NCBI GenBank assembly: GCA_024643485.1
Contig: JAHEMU010000085.1
Span: 1 to 9,200 of the forward strand
DNA: 9,200 nucleotides
Reading direction: 5' to 3'
DNA from: Cytophagales bacterium
Lineage (GTDB): Bacteria; Bacteroidota; Bacteroidia; Cytophagales; Cyclobacteriaceae
Shown here: positions 1 to 6,117 of the stretch, piece after piece
Numbering within the stretch: position 1 is the first letter of the stretch
How the letters are laid out: the number at the start of each line of letters is the position of its first letter
Notes under the pieces: model-generated
What the model was told of the DNA's origin: nothing
Seen by the model: only the letters and a program-made list of their open reading frames with translations
The model's database searches: none
Made by a program: the position numbers and the translations under genes

Positions 1-1016
1 ATAGAAAACAGCATATCCCCCTCCACCATTTCTCCAATTGCCTCTTCATCAAGTAAAGTACTCAGCAACGTTAAACTGAATTTCATTTCTTCACTATATG
101 TACCTCCTTGTCCGTTTGCCAATAAAACTTTTTGTATATAATTAGGGTATTCCTTAAGTACATTTTCAGTGTTTACATTATAAGTGATGTAACCCAAACT
201 GTTCTTCAAATCAACATAATTAAACATATCCTGATTAAATGTATGCTTGTACATTGATTTATACAGTTTTGCCATTTCTTTATCGAACCCAACCGAAGCT
301 GTCAATTCAGTGGCTTTTTCATCTACCGTTAATGAAAGTCTAAAAGATTCATATCCAGAATAAAATCGATCCACTACATCAAGCATTTCCATTTCTGATT
401 GAGGAATCATGCCATAAAACGGTCTTAATGCTTCACTTACATCATCCACCCAAACCGAAAAAATCGCATCTTTCACTCTTTTTTTCTTGAATGATTTCAC
501 CTTTGAAATGGAGCCCGCCGACGGGTTTACATAAGTATTTGATGGGGTAACTGTTGATAAATTATTTACTAAATCTTGTGCTAACACAAAGCAAAAAACA
601 TCCTTCGTCCACGAAAACATATTGTCAGATGAAACTTTATAATTACTCTTCTGTGTAAACTCTATGTTGTTTTTTATCATTAAATCCTCAATAAATTTTT
701 CTTCTTTTAATGGTAATAGATACACCCATTCGATGGTATTTTCTTTTTGCCTAGAGAAAAAATATTGTGATCGATCCATATCAATTCCCAATTCCTCAAA
801 AGATCGCTTTTCACCTCCTAACTCCTTCGATATTCCCTCAAAAAACTTCTGTGTAATTTCCAACTTTTCTATTTCCGAAAATGGCAATGACTCTTTTAAA
901 TTTGCCACATTAAATTCCAATACCATATTAGCATTGGTGGGGATATGTTTGATTAAATCCTGTGAATATGCCACAGAAACAATCGCGCTGAAAAATATAA
1001 TCATCCACTTTTTCAT
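1..1016 (-). CDS. Secreted protein of unknown function, C-terminus beyond the window (partial)
   Basis: The reading frame is open on the minus strand from the ATG at 1016 to the left edge, giving at least 338 residues with no stop. The protein starts with a clear type I signal peptide (MKKWMIIFFSAIVSVAYSQ, likely cut after AYS at residue 18), so it is exported to the periplasm or outer membrane. The mature start, IPTNANMVLEFNVANL, resembles the 'IP-x-A-x-x-V' opening of DUF4836-type exported Bacteroidota proteins. That likeness is only an impression from the sequence. The rest is a soluble mix of Lys/Glu-rich helices and strands with no motif I can tie to catalysis. It starts 4 bp after the stop of the lipoprotein gene upstream, so the two are almost certainly one transcript and may act on the same envelope process. 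Function unknown. Confidence 0.85.
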   Translation of the reverse strand, partial: MKKWMIIFFSAIVSVAYSQDLIKHIPTNANMVLEFNVANLKESLPFSEIEKLEITQKFFEGISKELGGEKRSFEELGIDMDRSQYFFSRQKENTIEWVYLLPLKEEKFIEDLMIKNNIEFTQKSNYKVSSDNMFSWTKDVFCFVLAQDLVNNLSTVTPSNTYVNPSAGSISKVKSFKKKRVKDAIFSVWVDDVSEALRPFYGMIPQSEMEMLDVVDRFYSGYESFRLSLTVDEKATELTASVGFDKEMAKLYKSMYKHTFNQDMFNYVDLKNSLGYITYNVNTENVLKEYPNYIQKVLLANGQGGTYSEEMKFSLTLLSTLLDEEAIGEMVEGDMLFS

Positions 1017-1020
1017 AAGC

Positions 1021-1692
1021 CTATTTTAATTGAATTGAATTATTTAAAGTTAAATTTCCTTTTACGATGTCTGCCAGATTAGTTCGCAGCATCACCGCAT
1101 TTCCCGATTTGGAAATTTTCGCATTTTTATTTGAACATTCATTAACCTCCTGCTGAAAACGACTAATAGAAGTGTAAACTCCCTCAGAAAACAGGGTCTG
1201 ATCATCCTTCTCCATTTTTTCAAAATTTACCCTATCCGTTGCGTTTGGAACAAAATATCTAGAAAACACCCTTGTTTTTGGGTCATAAGAATACCTTAAA
1301 TTAAACGCATCTGGTCGTTTCCCATTTTTAAATGAAATATTTGATATTAACCGATTGATATCCTCTACGGAATGAAATTGAAAGGACAAGGTGAAAATAT
1401 ATTCATTAAAATCGCTCGTTTGCTTTACGTTTGAAATCCCTTGTGAATTTTTTAAATATACAACCCACTCATCTATCCGCATTTTTACCTCTGATTCAGA
1501 AGGGATTTTAACACCGTTCAAACTGTCCAATAACATGACGGATGCAATCCGGGTTTTACTCTTACTCATATTAATGATGAGCTTAAAATCTCCCGAGCCA
1601 TCATTGTTTAAAGAAATTTCATCAATAACATCAAAACAGGATGTAAGTGACAAAAGAACCACAAATAGGCCAACACGTATAAATTTCACCAT
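1021..1692 (-). CDS. Hypothetical lipoprotein, 223 aa
   Basis: The N-terminus is a lipoprotein signal: Lys3 and Arg6, a hydrophobic run, then the lipobox L16-T-S-C19, so Cys19 would be lipidated and the protein anchored in an envelope membrane. The mature chain begins FDVIDEISLNNDGSGDFKL. An 'I-x-x-N-x-D-G-S-G' strand followed by 'I-x-M-S-x-S-K' recalls LppM-like lipoproteins of Bacteroidota, but I would not assign a family firmly. After the signal there are no membrane segments, and one further Cys lies near residue 186. The protein is complete and is the first gene of a two-gene unit with the secreted protein downstream. The ATG at 1692 is the natural start because it places the signal peptide at the very N-terminus. 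Role unknown. Confidence 0.8.
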   Translation of the reverse strand: MVKFIRVGLFVVLLSLTSCFDVIDEISLNNDGSGDFKLIINMSKSKTRIASVMLLDSLNGVKIPSESEVKMRIDEWVVYLKNSQGISNVKQTSDFNEYIFTLSFQFHSVEDINRLISNISFKNGKRPDAFNLRYSYDPKTRVFSRYFVPNATDRVNFEKMEKDDQTLFSEGVYTSISRFQQEVNECSNKNAKISKSGNAVMLRTNLADIVKGNLTLNNSIQLK

Positions 1693-1723
1693 AAACGCAA
1701 CACGACTGAATGTTAAATATAGC

Positions 1724-1757
1724 CTAAATTACTCGGTAAAGCTAATTTTAACCACAA
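1724..1757 (-). promoter_or_regulatory. Candidate promoter for the lipoprotein/secreted-protein operon
   Basis: Read on the minus strand, TTGTGG (1752-1757) and TAATTTAG (1724-1731) are 20 nt apart. This fits the Bacteroidota primary-sigma arrangement TTTG/TTG - about 20 nt - TAnnTTTG, with one mismatch in the -7 box. The -7 box lies about 31 nt upstream of the start codon at 1692. Only one mismatch, but the region is AT-rich, so a chance match is possible. Confidence 0.35.
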
Positions 1758-1877
1758 GCGAAGACGTATCGAAATTGGATTTATGAAAATACACCTAATC
1801 CATAACCCAGTGAATTTAAAGACCTTCAACCTTTCACCTATACCATTTCGAATTTGCCAAAAATTACCCTACAAAAT

Positions 1878-1906
1878 TAAATAAATTGTAATTGTTGATT
1901 TATTTA
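1878..1906. repeat. 9-bp inverted repeat in the amt upstream region
   Basis: TAAATAAAT (1878-1886) and ATTTATTTA (1898-1906) are perfect inverted copies separated by 11 nt, 73 bp upstream of amt. The 286-bp spacer 1693-1978 otherwise holds only two direct copies of TTCGAATTT (1847-1855 and 1939-1947), the second 31 bp before the amt ATG. I could not find a convincing TAnnTTTG box or a sigma-54 site for amt. The dyad could be an operator for a nitrogen regulator, but in DNA this AT-rich it could also be chance. Confidence 0.3.
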
Positions 1907-1978
1907 GATAAAATTCTACCCATGAATTAATAAATTGCTTCGAATTTCAAACACTGATGGTGATATTTATACTATAAA

Positions 1979-3292
1979 ATGAAAAAACTATTAATCACAA
2001 CAATTCTTGGGAGCACTTGTACCCTCGCAATGGCACAATCACCGGAAATTGATACCGGAGCGACCGCTTGGATGCTGACATCTACCGCCTTGGTTTTATT
2101 AATGATCCCAGGGTTAGCGATGTTTTATGGTGGACTAGTCCGCTCAAAAAATGTTCTCGGAACCATGATGCATAGCTTTGTTGCTATGGGAATTATGACC
2201 GTTTTATGGGTTGTAGTAGGATATTCAATGAGCTTCGGCCCTAATGTTTTGGGAGGCTGGTTTGGTTGGGATCCTGATTTATTTCTTTTAAGGGGCATTG
2301 ATCAAAAAATAATGGACTCAGGGATTCCAGAATATGTGTTTAGCATGTTTCAAGGAAAATTTGCCATCATAACTCCCGCACTCATTGCCGGTGCATTCGC
2401 AGAAAGGGTTTCTTTTAAAGGATACGTTATTTTTATCGCGCTATGGGGAGTATTGGTTTACAACCCGCTTTGTCACTGGGTGTGGGCCTCCGACGGATTT
2501 CTTTTTAATCTGGGAGCCTCGGGTGCCATTGACTTCGCCGGTGGAACAGTTGTACATATTTCTGCTGGTGTAAGTGGATTAGTTGCCGCAATTTATCTAG
2601 GACCTCGAAAAGGATATCCCGCACTTCAAAACCGTCCGAATAACCTTGTAATGACCATGATAGGCGCCGGATTACTCTGGGTGGGTTGGTTTGGTTTCAA
2701 CGCGGGAAGCAGTATATCAAGTGGTTTAGCCACTGCTCAAGCCCTCACGGTCACTCAAGTTGCCGCAGGTGCTGGGGCTATTACTTGGATTATCATCGAA
2801 GGATGGCATCAAGGTAAAGCTACTGCTCTGGGTTTCGTAAGTGGTATTCTGGCCGGATTAGTAGCCATCACCCCTGCTGCGGGTGTGGTCATGCCAGGAG
2901 GAGCACTAGCATTAGGTGCCTTAGCGAGCGTAGTGTGTTATTACGCCATTATTTTAAAGGATAAATTGGGTTATGATGATACTTTGGATGCCTTTGGGAT
3001 TCATGGAGTTGGAGGTATTATTGGAGCAATATTTTTGGTTTTCTTTATTCGAGATGAATGGATGGCTGACGCAGCAGCAGCAGCAGGCGGTTCATGGACG
3101 ATCTGGAATCAACTTGCCATTCAAGCTGCTGCGGTAGGAATTGCGATTGCATATGCCGCAATACTTACTTTGGTAATACTGTGGATATTGAATAAATTCA
3201 TTCCATTAAGGAGCTCAAAAATTGCCGAAATGAAAGGAATGGATGATTTCTATCATGGAGAACGTGGCTATGGAATGGTAAACCCTAATTAA
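1979..3292 (+). CDS. amt: Ammonium transporter, Amt/MEP/Rh family
   Basis: Inner-membrane trimeric channel that conducts ammonium/ammonia into the cell. The 437-residue protein starts with a cleavable signal peptide (MKKLLITTILGSTCTLAMA, cut before Gln20), giving an N-out mature protein of about 418 residues with the usual 11 membrane helices. By comparison with E. coli AmtB, the key residues are all visible: Phe128 (F107) and Phe240 (F215) of the phenyl gate, Trp169 (W148) and Ser244 (S219) of the outer recruitment site, Asp185 (D160), and the pore twin histidines His193 (H168) and His342 (H318). The family blocks DFAGGTVVH and DAFGIHGVGG are intact. The C-terminal tail (about 405-437, ending in FYHGERGYGM) is the cytosolic region that docks PII. 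A PII gene follows after 6 bp, the standard amtB-glnK arrangement. A (GCA)5 run encodes Ala365-369 in a loop. Confidence 0.97.
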   Translation: MKKLLITTILGSTCTLAMAQSPEIDTGATAWMLTSTALVLLMIPGLAMFYGGLVRSKNVLGTMMHSFVAMGIMTVLWVVVGYSMSFGPNVLGGWFGWDPDLFLLRGIDQKIMDSGIPEYVFSMFQGKFAIITPALIAGAFAERVSFKGYVIFIALWGVLVYNPLCHWVWASDGFLFNLGASGAIDFAGGTVVHISAGVSGLVAAIYLGPRKGYPALQNRPNNLVMTMIGAGLLWVGWFGFNAGSSISSGLATAQALTVTQVAAGAGAITWIIIEGWHQGKATALGFVSGILAGLVAITPAAGVVMPGGALALGALASVVCYYAIILKDKLGYDDTLDAFGIHGVGGIIGAIFLVFFIRDEWMADAAAAAGGSWTIWNQLAIQAAAVGIAIAYAAILTLVILWILNKFIPLRSSKIAEMKGMDDFYHGERGYGMVNPN

Positions 3293-3298
3293 AGAATT

Positions 3299-3646
3299 AT
3301 GAAATTAATTGTAGCAATCATTCGTGAAAATCAATTGGATCAGGTTAGGGAAAGCCTTTTCGAAGCTGATATTAAAAGAATTACCGTTTCAAGAGTTTCT
3401 GGTCATGGCCGACTTCAGGCTGATGAAGAAATTTACCGCGGAAAGAAAATGATCCCCAATCTCACTCCCGGTATTCGCTTGGAAATTGCCGTGAATGATG
3501 AATTTGTGGAAACAACCATCAATGCGATAATGGATGCCGCAGAGTCGAACGAAGATGGCCTAGTAGGAGGTGGTAAAATATTCGTAACACCCTTAGAACG
3601 TTGTATCCGAATTAGAACAAAAGAAGAAGGTAGCGAAGCTATTTAA
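3299..3646 (+). CDS. glnK: PII-family nitrogen regulatory protein (GlnK-like) with atypical T-loop
   Basis: Cytosolic trimeric signal protein expected to bind and block the Amt channel when nitrogen is plentiful. It has 115 residues, against 112 for E. coli PII. The core fold is recognisable: MKLIVAIIREN, the T-loop around 37-55 with Y46-R47-G48, the B-loop ending GGGKIFV (Lys93 = E. coli K90) and the IRIRT strand (Arg104/Arg106 = R101/R103) that hold the nucleotide phosphates. Arg47, which enters the Amt pore in E. coli, is kept. Three residues differ: position 51 is Met, so there is no Tyr for uridylylation or adenylylation; position 39 is Leu instead of Gln; and position 58 is Gly instead of Lys. 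The last two normally contact 2-oxoglutarate. The B-loop is 3 residues longer than in E. coli (SNEDGLVGGGK). The gene lies 6 bp after amt and is co-transcribed, so control of Amt is the likely role. The name glnK rests on that context. Confidence 0.92.
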   Translation: MKLIVAIIRENQLDQVRESLFEADIKRITVSRVSGHGRLQADEEIYRGKKMIPNLTPGIRLEIAVNDEFVETTINAIMDAAESNEDGLVGGGKIFVTPLERCIRIRTKEEGSEAI

Positions 3647-3660
3647 CACTATTTTAGTTT

Positions 3661-3704
3661 ATAATAAAAAAGGTCATTAATGTTTTAATGACCTTTTTTA
3701 TTAT
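3661..3704. terminator. Bidirectional intrinsic terminator between glnK and the YeeE/YedE pair
   Basis: A perfect 20-bp inverted repeat (3661-3680 with 3685-3704) closes on a 4-nt loop (TGTT). The core stem GGTCATTAA/TTAATGACC is flanked by A6 on the left and T6 on the right, so RNA from either strand makes a hairpin followed by a U-tract. It sits 14 bp after the glnK stop and 14 bp before the end of the convergent gene, exactly where a shared terminator is expected. Confidence 0.93.
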
Positions 3705-3718
3705 ATCAAATCAATTAA

Positions 3719-4132
3719 TTAATGAGGAAGGTATTTTCTGAAATATCCATAGGTAAATGTTCCTAATAAAGCAGCTCCTAAAAACACAGCGAATACGGTA
3801 TATCCTGCACCTAATAGCAAGAACATCATTCCAGAACAAACGCCGGTTAACGCCCAACCCATTCCAAAAATTATCCCACCAAAAATATAACGATTCCATG
3901 CCTTATCCTTAGGAGTGAAATGATGCTCATTCCCTTTAAAGGTTTTGATAATACCTCTTTTAAACAATTGGGTAACCACAATGCTCACTGAAACACCAGA
4001 AATGATGATTCCATACATGTGAAACGACTCAAAGTGAAACATTTCAATGATTCTGAAGGTAGAAACGGCCTCGAGTTTCCACATACCGAAACCGAATAAA
4101 AAGCCTACGAGGATATATTTAAAAACTTTCAT
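3719..4132 (-). CDS. YeeE/YedE-family (DUF6691-like) membrane protein, small half
   Basis: Integral inner-membrane protein of 137 residues with about four helices (roughly 5-20, 40-57, 82-107 and 109-130). The family mark is G-W-A-L-T-G-V-C99-S-G-M, the second-half version of the 'G-x-C-x-x-G' hairpin found in TsuA/YeeE thiosulfate transporters. Cys99 is the only cysteine. The hydrophilic stretch at 58-81 is His/Lys-rich. Full-length YeeE proteins carry both halves in one chain; here the halves are separate genes, 17 bp apart, a common arrangement in Bacteroidota and Proteobacteria. The inferred role is uptake of thiosulfate or a related sulfur compound as a heteromer with the protein encoded just upstream. 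The substrate is not shown by the sequence, and no rhodanese or sulfurtransferase gene is adjacent here. Confidence 0.85.
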   Translation of the reverse strand: MKVFKYILVGFLFGFGMWKLEAVSTFRIIEMFHFESFHMYGIIISGVSVSIVVTQLFKRGIIKTFKGNEHHFTPKDKAWNRYIFGGIIFGMGWALTGVCSGMMFLLLGAGYTVFAVFLGAALLGTFTYGYFRKYLPH

Positions 4133-4149
4133 ATCTATTCAAATTAATA

Positions 4150-4791
4150 TTAAAATGGAATTCTTAGTATATAAGGTAAAAGCAACCAGGTCATAATCAA
4201 CCCACCGATAAAAAACCCGATGACCGCAACTAGAGACGGCAATTGAAAATCCGCCAATCCAGAAATAGCATGTCCAGAAGTACATCCACCAGCATATCTC
4301 GCTCCAAAGCCAATCATGAATCCGCCGCCAATGATAATAATTAATCCCCTCACACTAAACAATGAACTCCACGAGTAAATATCCCAAAACGGATCTATTA
4401 CTGGCTTTATAACGGTGGTACCTGCTACAATTGGAACAGACCCCTCTGAAAAAATTGCTCTCTGAGAAATATCATTAAGAATCTCAATTGTTCCCGGAGA
4501 AACATGGGCTGCTGAATCCCCTCCGAAATAATTTGCTGCCATGTATCCACCGAACATGGCTCCCAAAGCCACCATCAAATTCCACCATTGAGTATTCCAG
4601 TCAAATTTGAAAAAATCCGCGAAGTCTCCGGCTCCATCTGCAGCACACATGGTCCGTAAATTACTTGACAACCCGAATTCCTTATCAAAAAAGTACAGCA
4701 AAAACAATGTTGTACCAATAACAACTCCCCCCATCCACCATGGCCAGGGTTGGCTTATAAAATCAATTACTTGTTGCATATAATCACTCAT
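4150..4791 (-). CDS. YeeE/YedE-family (TsuA-like) membrane protein, large half
   Basis: Inner-membrane protein of 213 residues from the ATG at 4791 (MSDYMQQVIDF). A TTG ten codons upstream would extend the frame, but it lies inside the likely -7 box, so the ATG is preferred. Helices are seen at roughly 18-35, 70-87, 148-164 and 186-207, with a poorly hydrophobic stretch of about 60 residues (88-147) between the second and third. Family marks are G-L-S-S-N-L-R-T-M-C49 and G-A-R-Y-A-G-G-C170-T-S-G-H. These are its only two cysteines. It is transcribed ahead of the small half with a 17-bp gap, so equal expression and one shared channel are likely. Function is inferred from the family: movement of thiosulfate or another sulfur species across the inner membrane. 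The alternative is a family member with an unknown substrate. Confidence 0.87.
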   Translation of the reverse strand: MSDYMQQVIDFISQPWPWWMGGVVIGTTLFLLYFFDKEFGLSSNLRTMCAADGAGDFADFFKFDWNTQWWNLMVALGAMFGGYMAANYFGGDSAAHVSPGTIEILNDISQRAIFSEGSVPIVAGTTVIKPVIDPFWDIYSWSSLFSVRGLIIIIGGGFMIGFGARYAGGCTSGHAISGLADFQLPSLVAVIGFFIGGLIMTWLLLPYILRIPF

Positions 4792-4818
4792 GACTATTCT
4801 ATTTTTTGTTTGATAGAG

Positions 4819-4826
4819 CAAATGTC
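4819..4826 (-). promoter_or_regulatory. Weak candidate -7 box for the YeeE/YedE pair
   Basis: Read on the minus strand, GACATTTG matches TAnnTTTG at all but the first base and lies 27 nt upstream of the ATG at 4791. No good TTTG element is seen 19-21 nt further upstream, so support is modest. If used, transcription would begin downstream of the TTG at 4821, which argues against that TTG as a start codon. Confidence 0.3.
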
Positions 4827-4939
4827 CATATTAAAAATAAGGTAATTTATGACAGTTCTCATATTTAATAAAGAGAATTATCAAACACATGAAAAAACGT
4901 TCATATACAAACCTATTTCTTTTGGCCTTTTCAACAAAG

Positions 4940-4969
4940 TTTAATCAATAATTTGTTTATTGAATTAAA
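4940..4969. repeat. Imperfect dyad covering the -33 element of the rpsP promoter
   Basis: TTTAATCAATAA (4940-4951) and TTATTGAATTAAA (4957-4969) are inverted copies with a single extra T in the right arm. They surround the 5-nt centre TTTGT, which contains the -33 TTTG. The inner 7 bp (TCAATAA/TTATTGA) are perfect. It lies upstream of the expected transcription start, so it would act as DNA, for example as an operator, rather than as an RNA hairpin. Low GC means chance cannot be excluded. Confidence 0.4.
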
Positions 4970-4983
4970 TGCATCTAAATTTG
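4952..4983 (+). promoter_or_regulatory. Bacteroidota-type promoter for rpsP-rimM-trmD
   Basis: TTTG (4952-4955), 20 nt, then TAAATTTG (4976-4983): an exact match to the Bacteroidota primary-sigma consensus TTTG-N(19-21)-TAnnTTTG. Transcription would begin a few bases after 4983, leaving a leader of about 40 nt before the rpsP ATG at 5029. Confidence 0.85.
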
Positions 4984-4996
4984 CAGTCTTTTTAAG

Positions 4997-5011
4997 CCAG
5001 ACGTGATCTGG
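4997..5011 (+). promoter_or_regulatory. Small stem-loop in the rpsP leader
   Basis: CCAGA (4997-5001) pairs with TCTGG (5007-5011) around a CGTGA loop, inside the short leader and 17 nt before the rpsP start codon. Five base pairs, three of them G-C, in otherwise AT-rich DNA. It could affect translation or mRNA stability; there is no direct sign of a specific ligand or protein. Confidence 0.35.
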
Positions 5012-5028
5012 ATCAAAAAACATAAAAC

Positions 5029-5574
5029 ATGGTAAAATTAAGATTAGCGCGTCGAGGACGCAAAAAACAGGCAATTTATGATATCGTTATTGCCGATGCA
5101 CGTTCACCACGAGATGGTAAATTTATTGCAAAAATAGGTACTTACAATCCTAACACCAACCCAGCATCTATTATCCTAGAAGAGGATAAAGCATTTGATT
5201 GGTTGATGAAAGGTGCGCAGCCTACTGATACGATGAGAGCGATTTTGTCGTACAAAGGTATTCTTTATAAAAAACACCTTCAAATAGGAGTTAATAAAGG
5301 AGCGATCACTCAGGAAGAAGCTGATAAAAAATTAGCGGAATGGATGTCCAAAAAAGAAGGAAAAATCCAAACTAAAGTCGATACTTTGTCATCTGCTGCG
5401 GCATCAGACAAAAAATCTAGACTTGAGGCTGAAGCTAAAGTAAAAGAAGCTCGTACTGAGGCAATCAAACAAAAAGAACAAGTAGATGAACCTGCTGCTG
5501 AAGAAGAAGTAGTAGCTGCTACTGAAGAAGCTCCTGCTGCTGAAGCTGGTGCTGAAGAATCAACAGAAGCTTAA
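5029..5574 (+). CDS. rpsP: 30S ribosomal protein bS16 with long C-terminal extension
   Basis: Component of the small ribosomal subunit that binds 16S rRNA and is needed for 30S assembly. The core (residues 1 to about 85) carries the family signature: MVKLRLARRGRKKQAIYDIVIADARSPRDGKFI, then IGTYNP and the AQPTDTMRAIL helix. The whole is 181 residues, about 100 more than the roughly 82-residue E. coli protein. Residues 86-110 look like an ordered helix pair (TQEEADKKLAEWMSKK), 111-150 are a Lys/Glu/Ala-rich likely helix, and 151-181 form a strongly acidic Ala/Glu tail encoded by a low-complexity GCT/GAA run. Such tails are usual in Bacteroidota bS16, so this is a lineage trait rather than a fusion. 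First gene of the cluster; rimM begins 9 bp after its stop. Confidence 0.97.
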   Translation: MVKLRLARRGRKKQAIYDIVIADARSPRDGKFIAKIGTYNPNTNPASIILEEDKAFDWLMKGAQPTDTMRAILSYKGILYKKHLQIGVNKGAITQEEADKKLAEWMSKKEGKIQTKVDTLSSAAASDKKSRLEAEAKVKEARTEAIKQKEQVDEPAAEEEVVAATEEAPAAEAGAEESTEA

Positions 5575-5583
5575 TTTACTGCG

Positions 5584-6117
5584 ATGTTTGACCGGTATTT
5601 CCAACTGGGATATATCACAGGCAAACATGGCCTTCAAGGTGAATTAAAAATTCAACTGGATTGTGATGATCCAGAATATTATATAGAATTGGAATCAGTT
5701 TTTGTGAATATAAACCAAAAACTGGTTCCTTTTTTTATTGAATACCTCCACCTAATCCCCGGCAACAAGGCGATTATGAAATTGGAAGAGGTAGAATCAA
5801 TCGAAAAAGCAGAAACTCTAAAAGGGAAAGAACTCTACCTCCCTGAAGAATTCCTTCCTGAATTGGAAGATGGACAGTTTTATTACCATCAAGTCGTGGG
5901 TTATCGGGCAATCGATTCAGTTTTAGGTGATTTCGGAAGTGTCATCGATGTTTTTACTGGTGGTCCTCAAGAACTATTTATCATCGATTCCAATGGACGA
6001 GAAGTCCTTATACCACTCAACGATGATTTTATCCTCAAATTAGATCACGATAAAAAATTAATCGAGTTTAATTTACCGACCGGATTACTCGACATCTACC
6101 TAAACGATGATAATTGA
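5584..6117 (+). CDS. rimM: Ribosome maturation factor RimM
   Basis: Cytosolic factor that binds the 30S head via ribosomal protein uS19 and promotes late maturation of 16S rRNA. It has 177 residues and two domains: an N-terminal RimM beta-barrel (about 5-88), opening with LGYITGKHGLQGELKI, and a C-terminal PRC-barrel (about 98-172) with FYYHQVVG, VFTGGPQELFIID, VLIPLNDDFI and LPTGLLDIY, all typical. It sits between rpsP and trmD as in most bacteria. Its 3' end overlaps trmD by 11 bp, suggesting translational coupling. The length is normal and no key segment is missing. Confidence 0.96.
   Translation: MFDRYFQLGYITGKHGLQGELKIQLDCDDPEYYIELESVFVNINQKLVPFFIEYLHLIPGNKAIMKLEEVESIEKAETLKGKELYLPEEFLPELEDGQFYYHQVVGYRAIDSVLGDFGSVIDVFTGGPQELFIIDSNGREVLIPLNDDFILKLDHDKKLIEFNLPTGLLDIYLNDDN

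Noticed and set aside
664..1029. 121-residue plus-strand reading frame
   Set aside because: It lies opposite the secreted-protein gene, whose frame is open to the window edge and has a signal peptide. The plus-strand product is rich in Ser/Phe/Ile/Asn as expected of an antisense shadow.
1391..1786. 131-residue plus-strand reading frame extending into the spacer before amt
   Set aside because: Mostly antisense to the lipoprotein gene, with no recognisable motif or start signal, and its tail runs through non-coding AT-rich DNA.
3071..3085. (GCA)5 run in amt as a phase-variable repeat
   Set aside because: A trinucleotide repeat would not shift the frame; it encodes five alanines in a loop and is too short to be a likely slippage switch.
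4792..4821. TTG start adding ten residues to the large YeeE/YedE half
   Set aside because: The extension (MLYQTKNRIV) is not family-like and would overlap the candidate -7 box; the ATG at 4791 is a better start.
5500..5574. Low-complexity GCT/GAA stretch at the end of rpsP as a repeat element
   Set aside because: It encodes the acidic Ala/Glu tail usual in Bacteroidota bS16 and has no regular repeat unit.
6107..6117. rimM-trmD overlap as a possible frameshift or fusion
   Set aside because: Both proteins have complete, normal ends; an 11-bp overlap is ordinary translational coupling.
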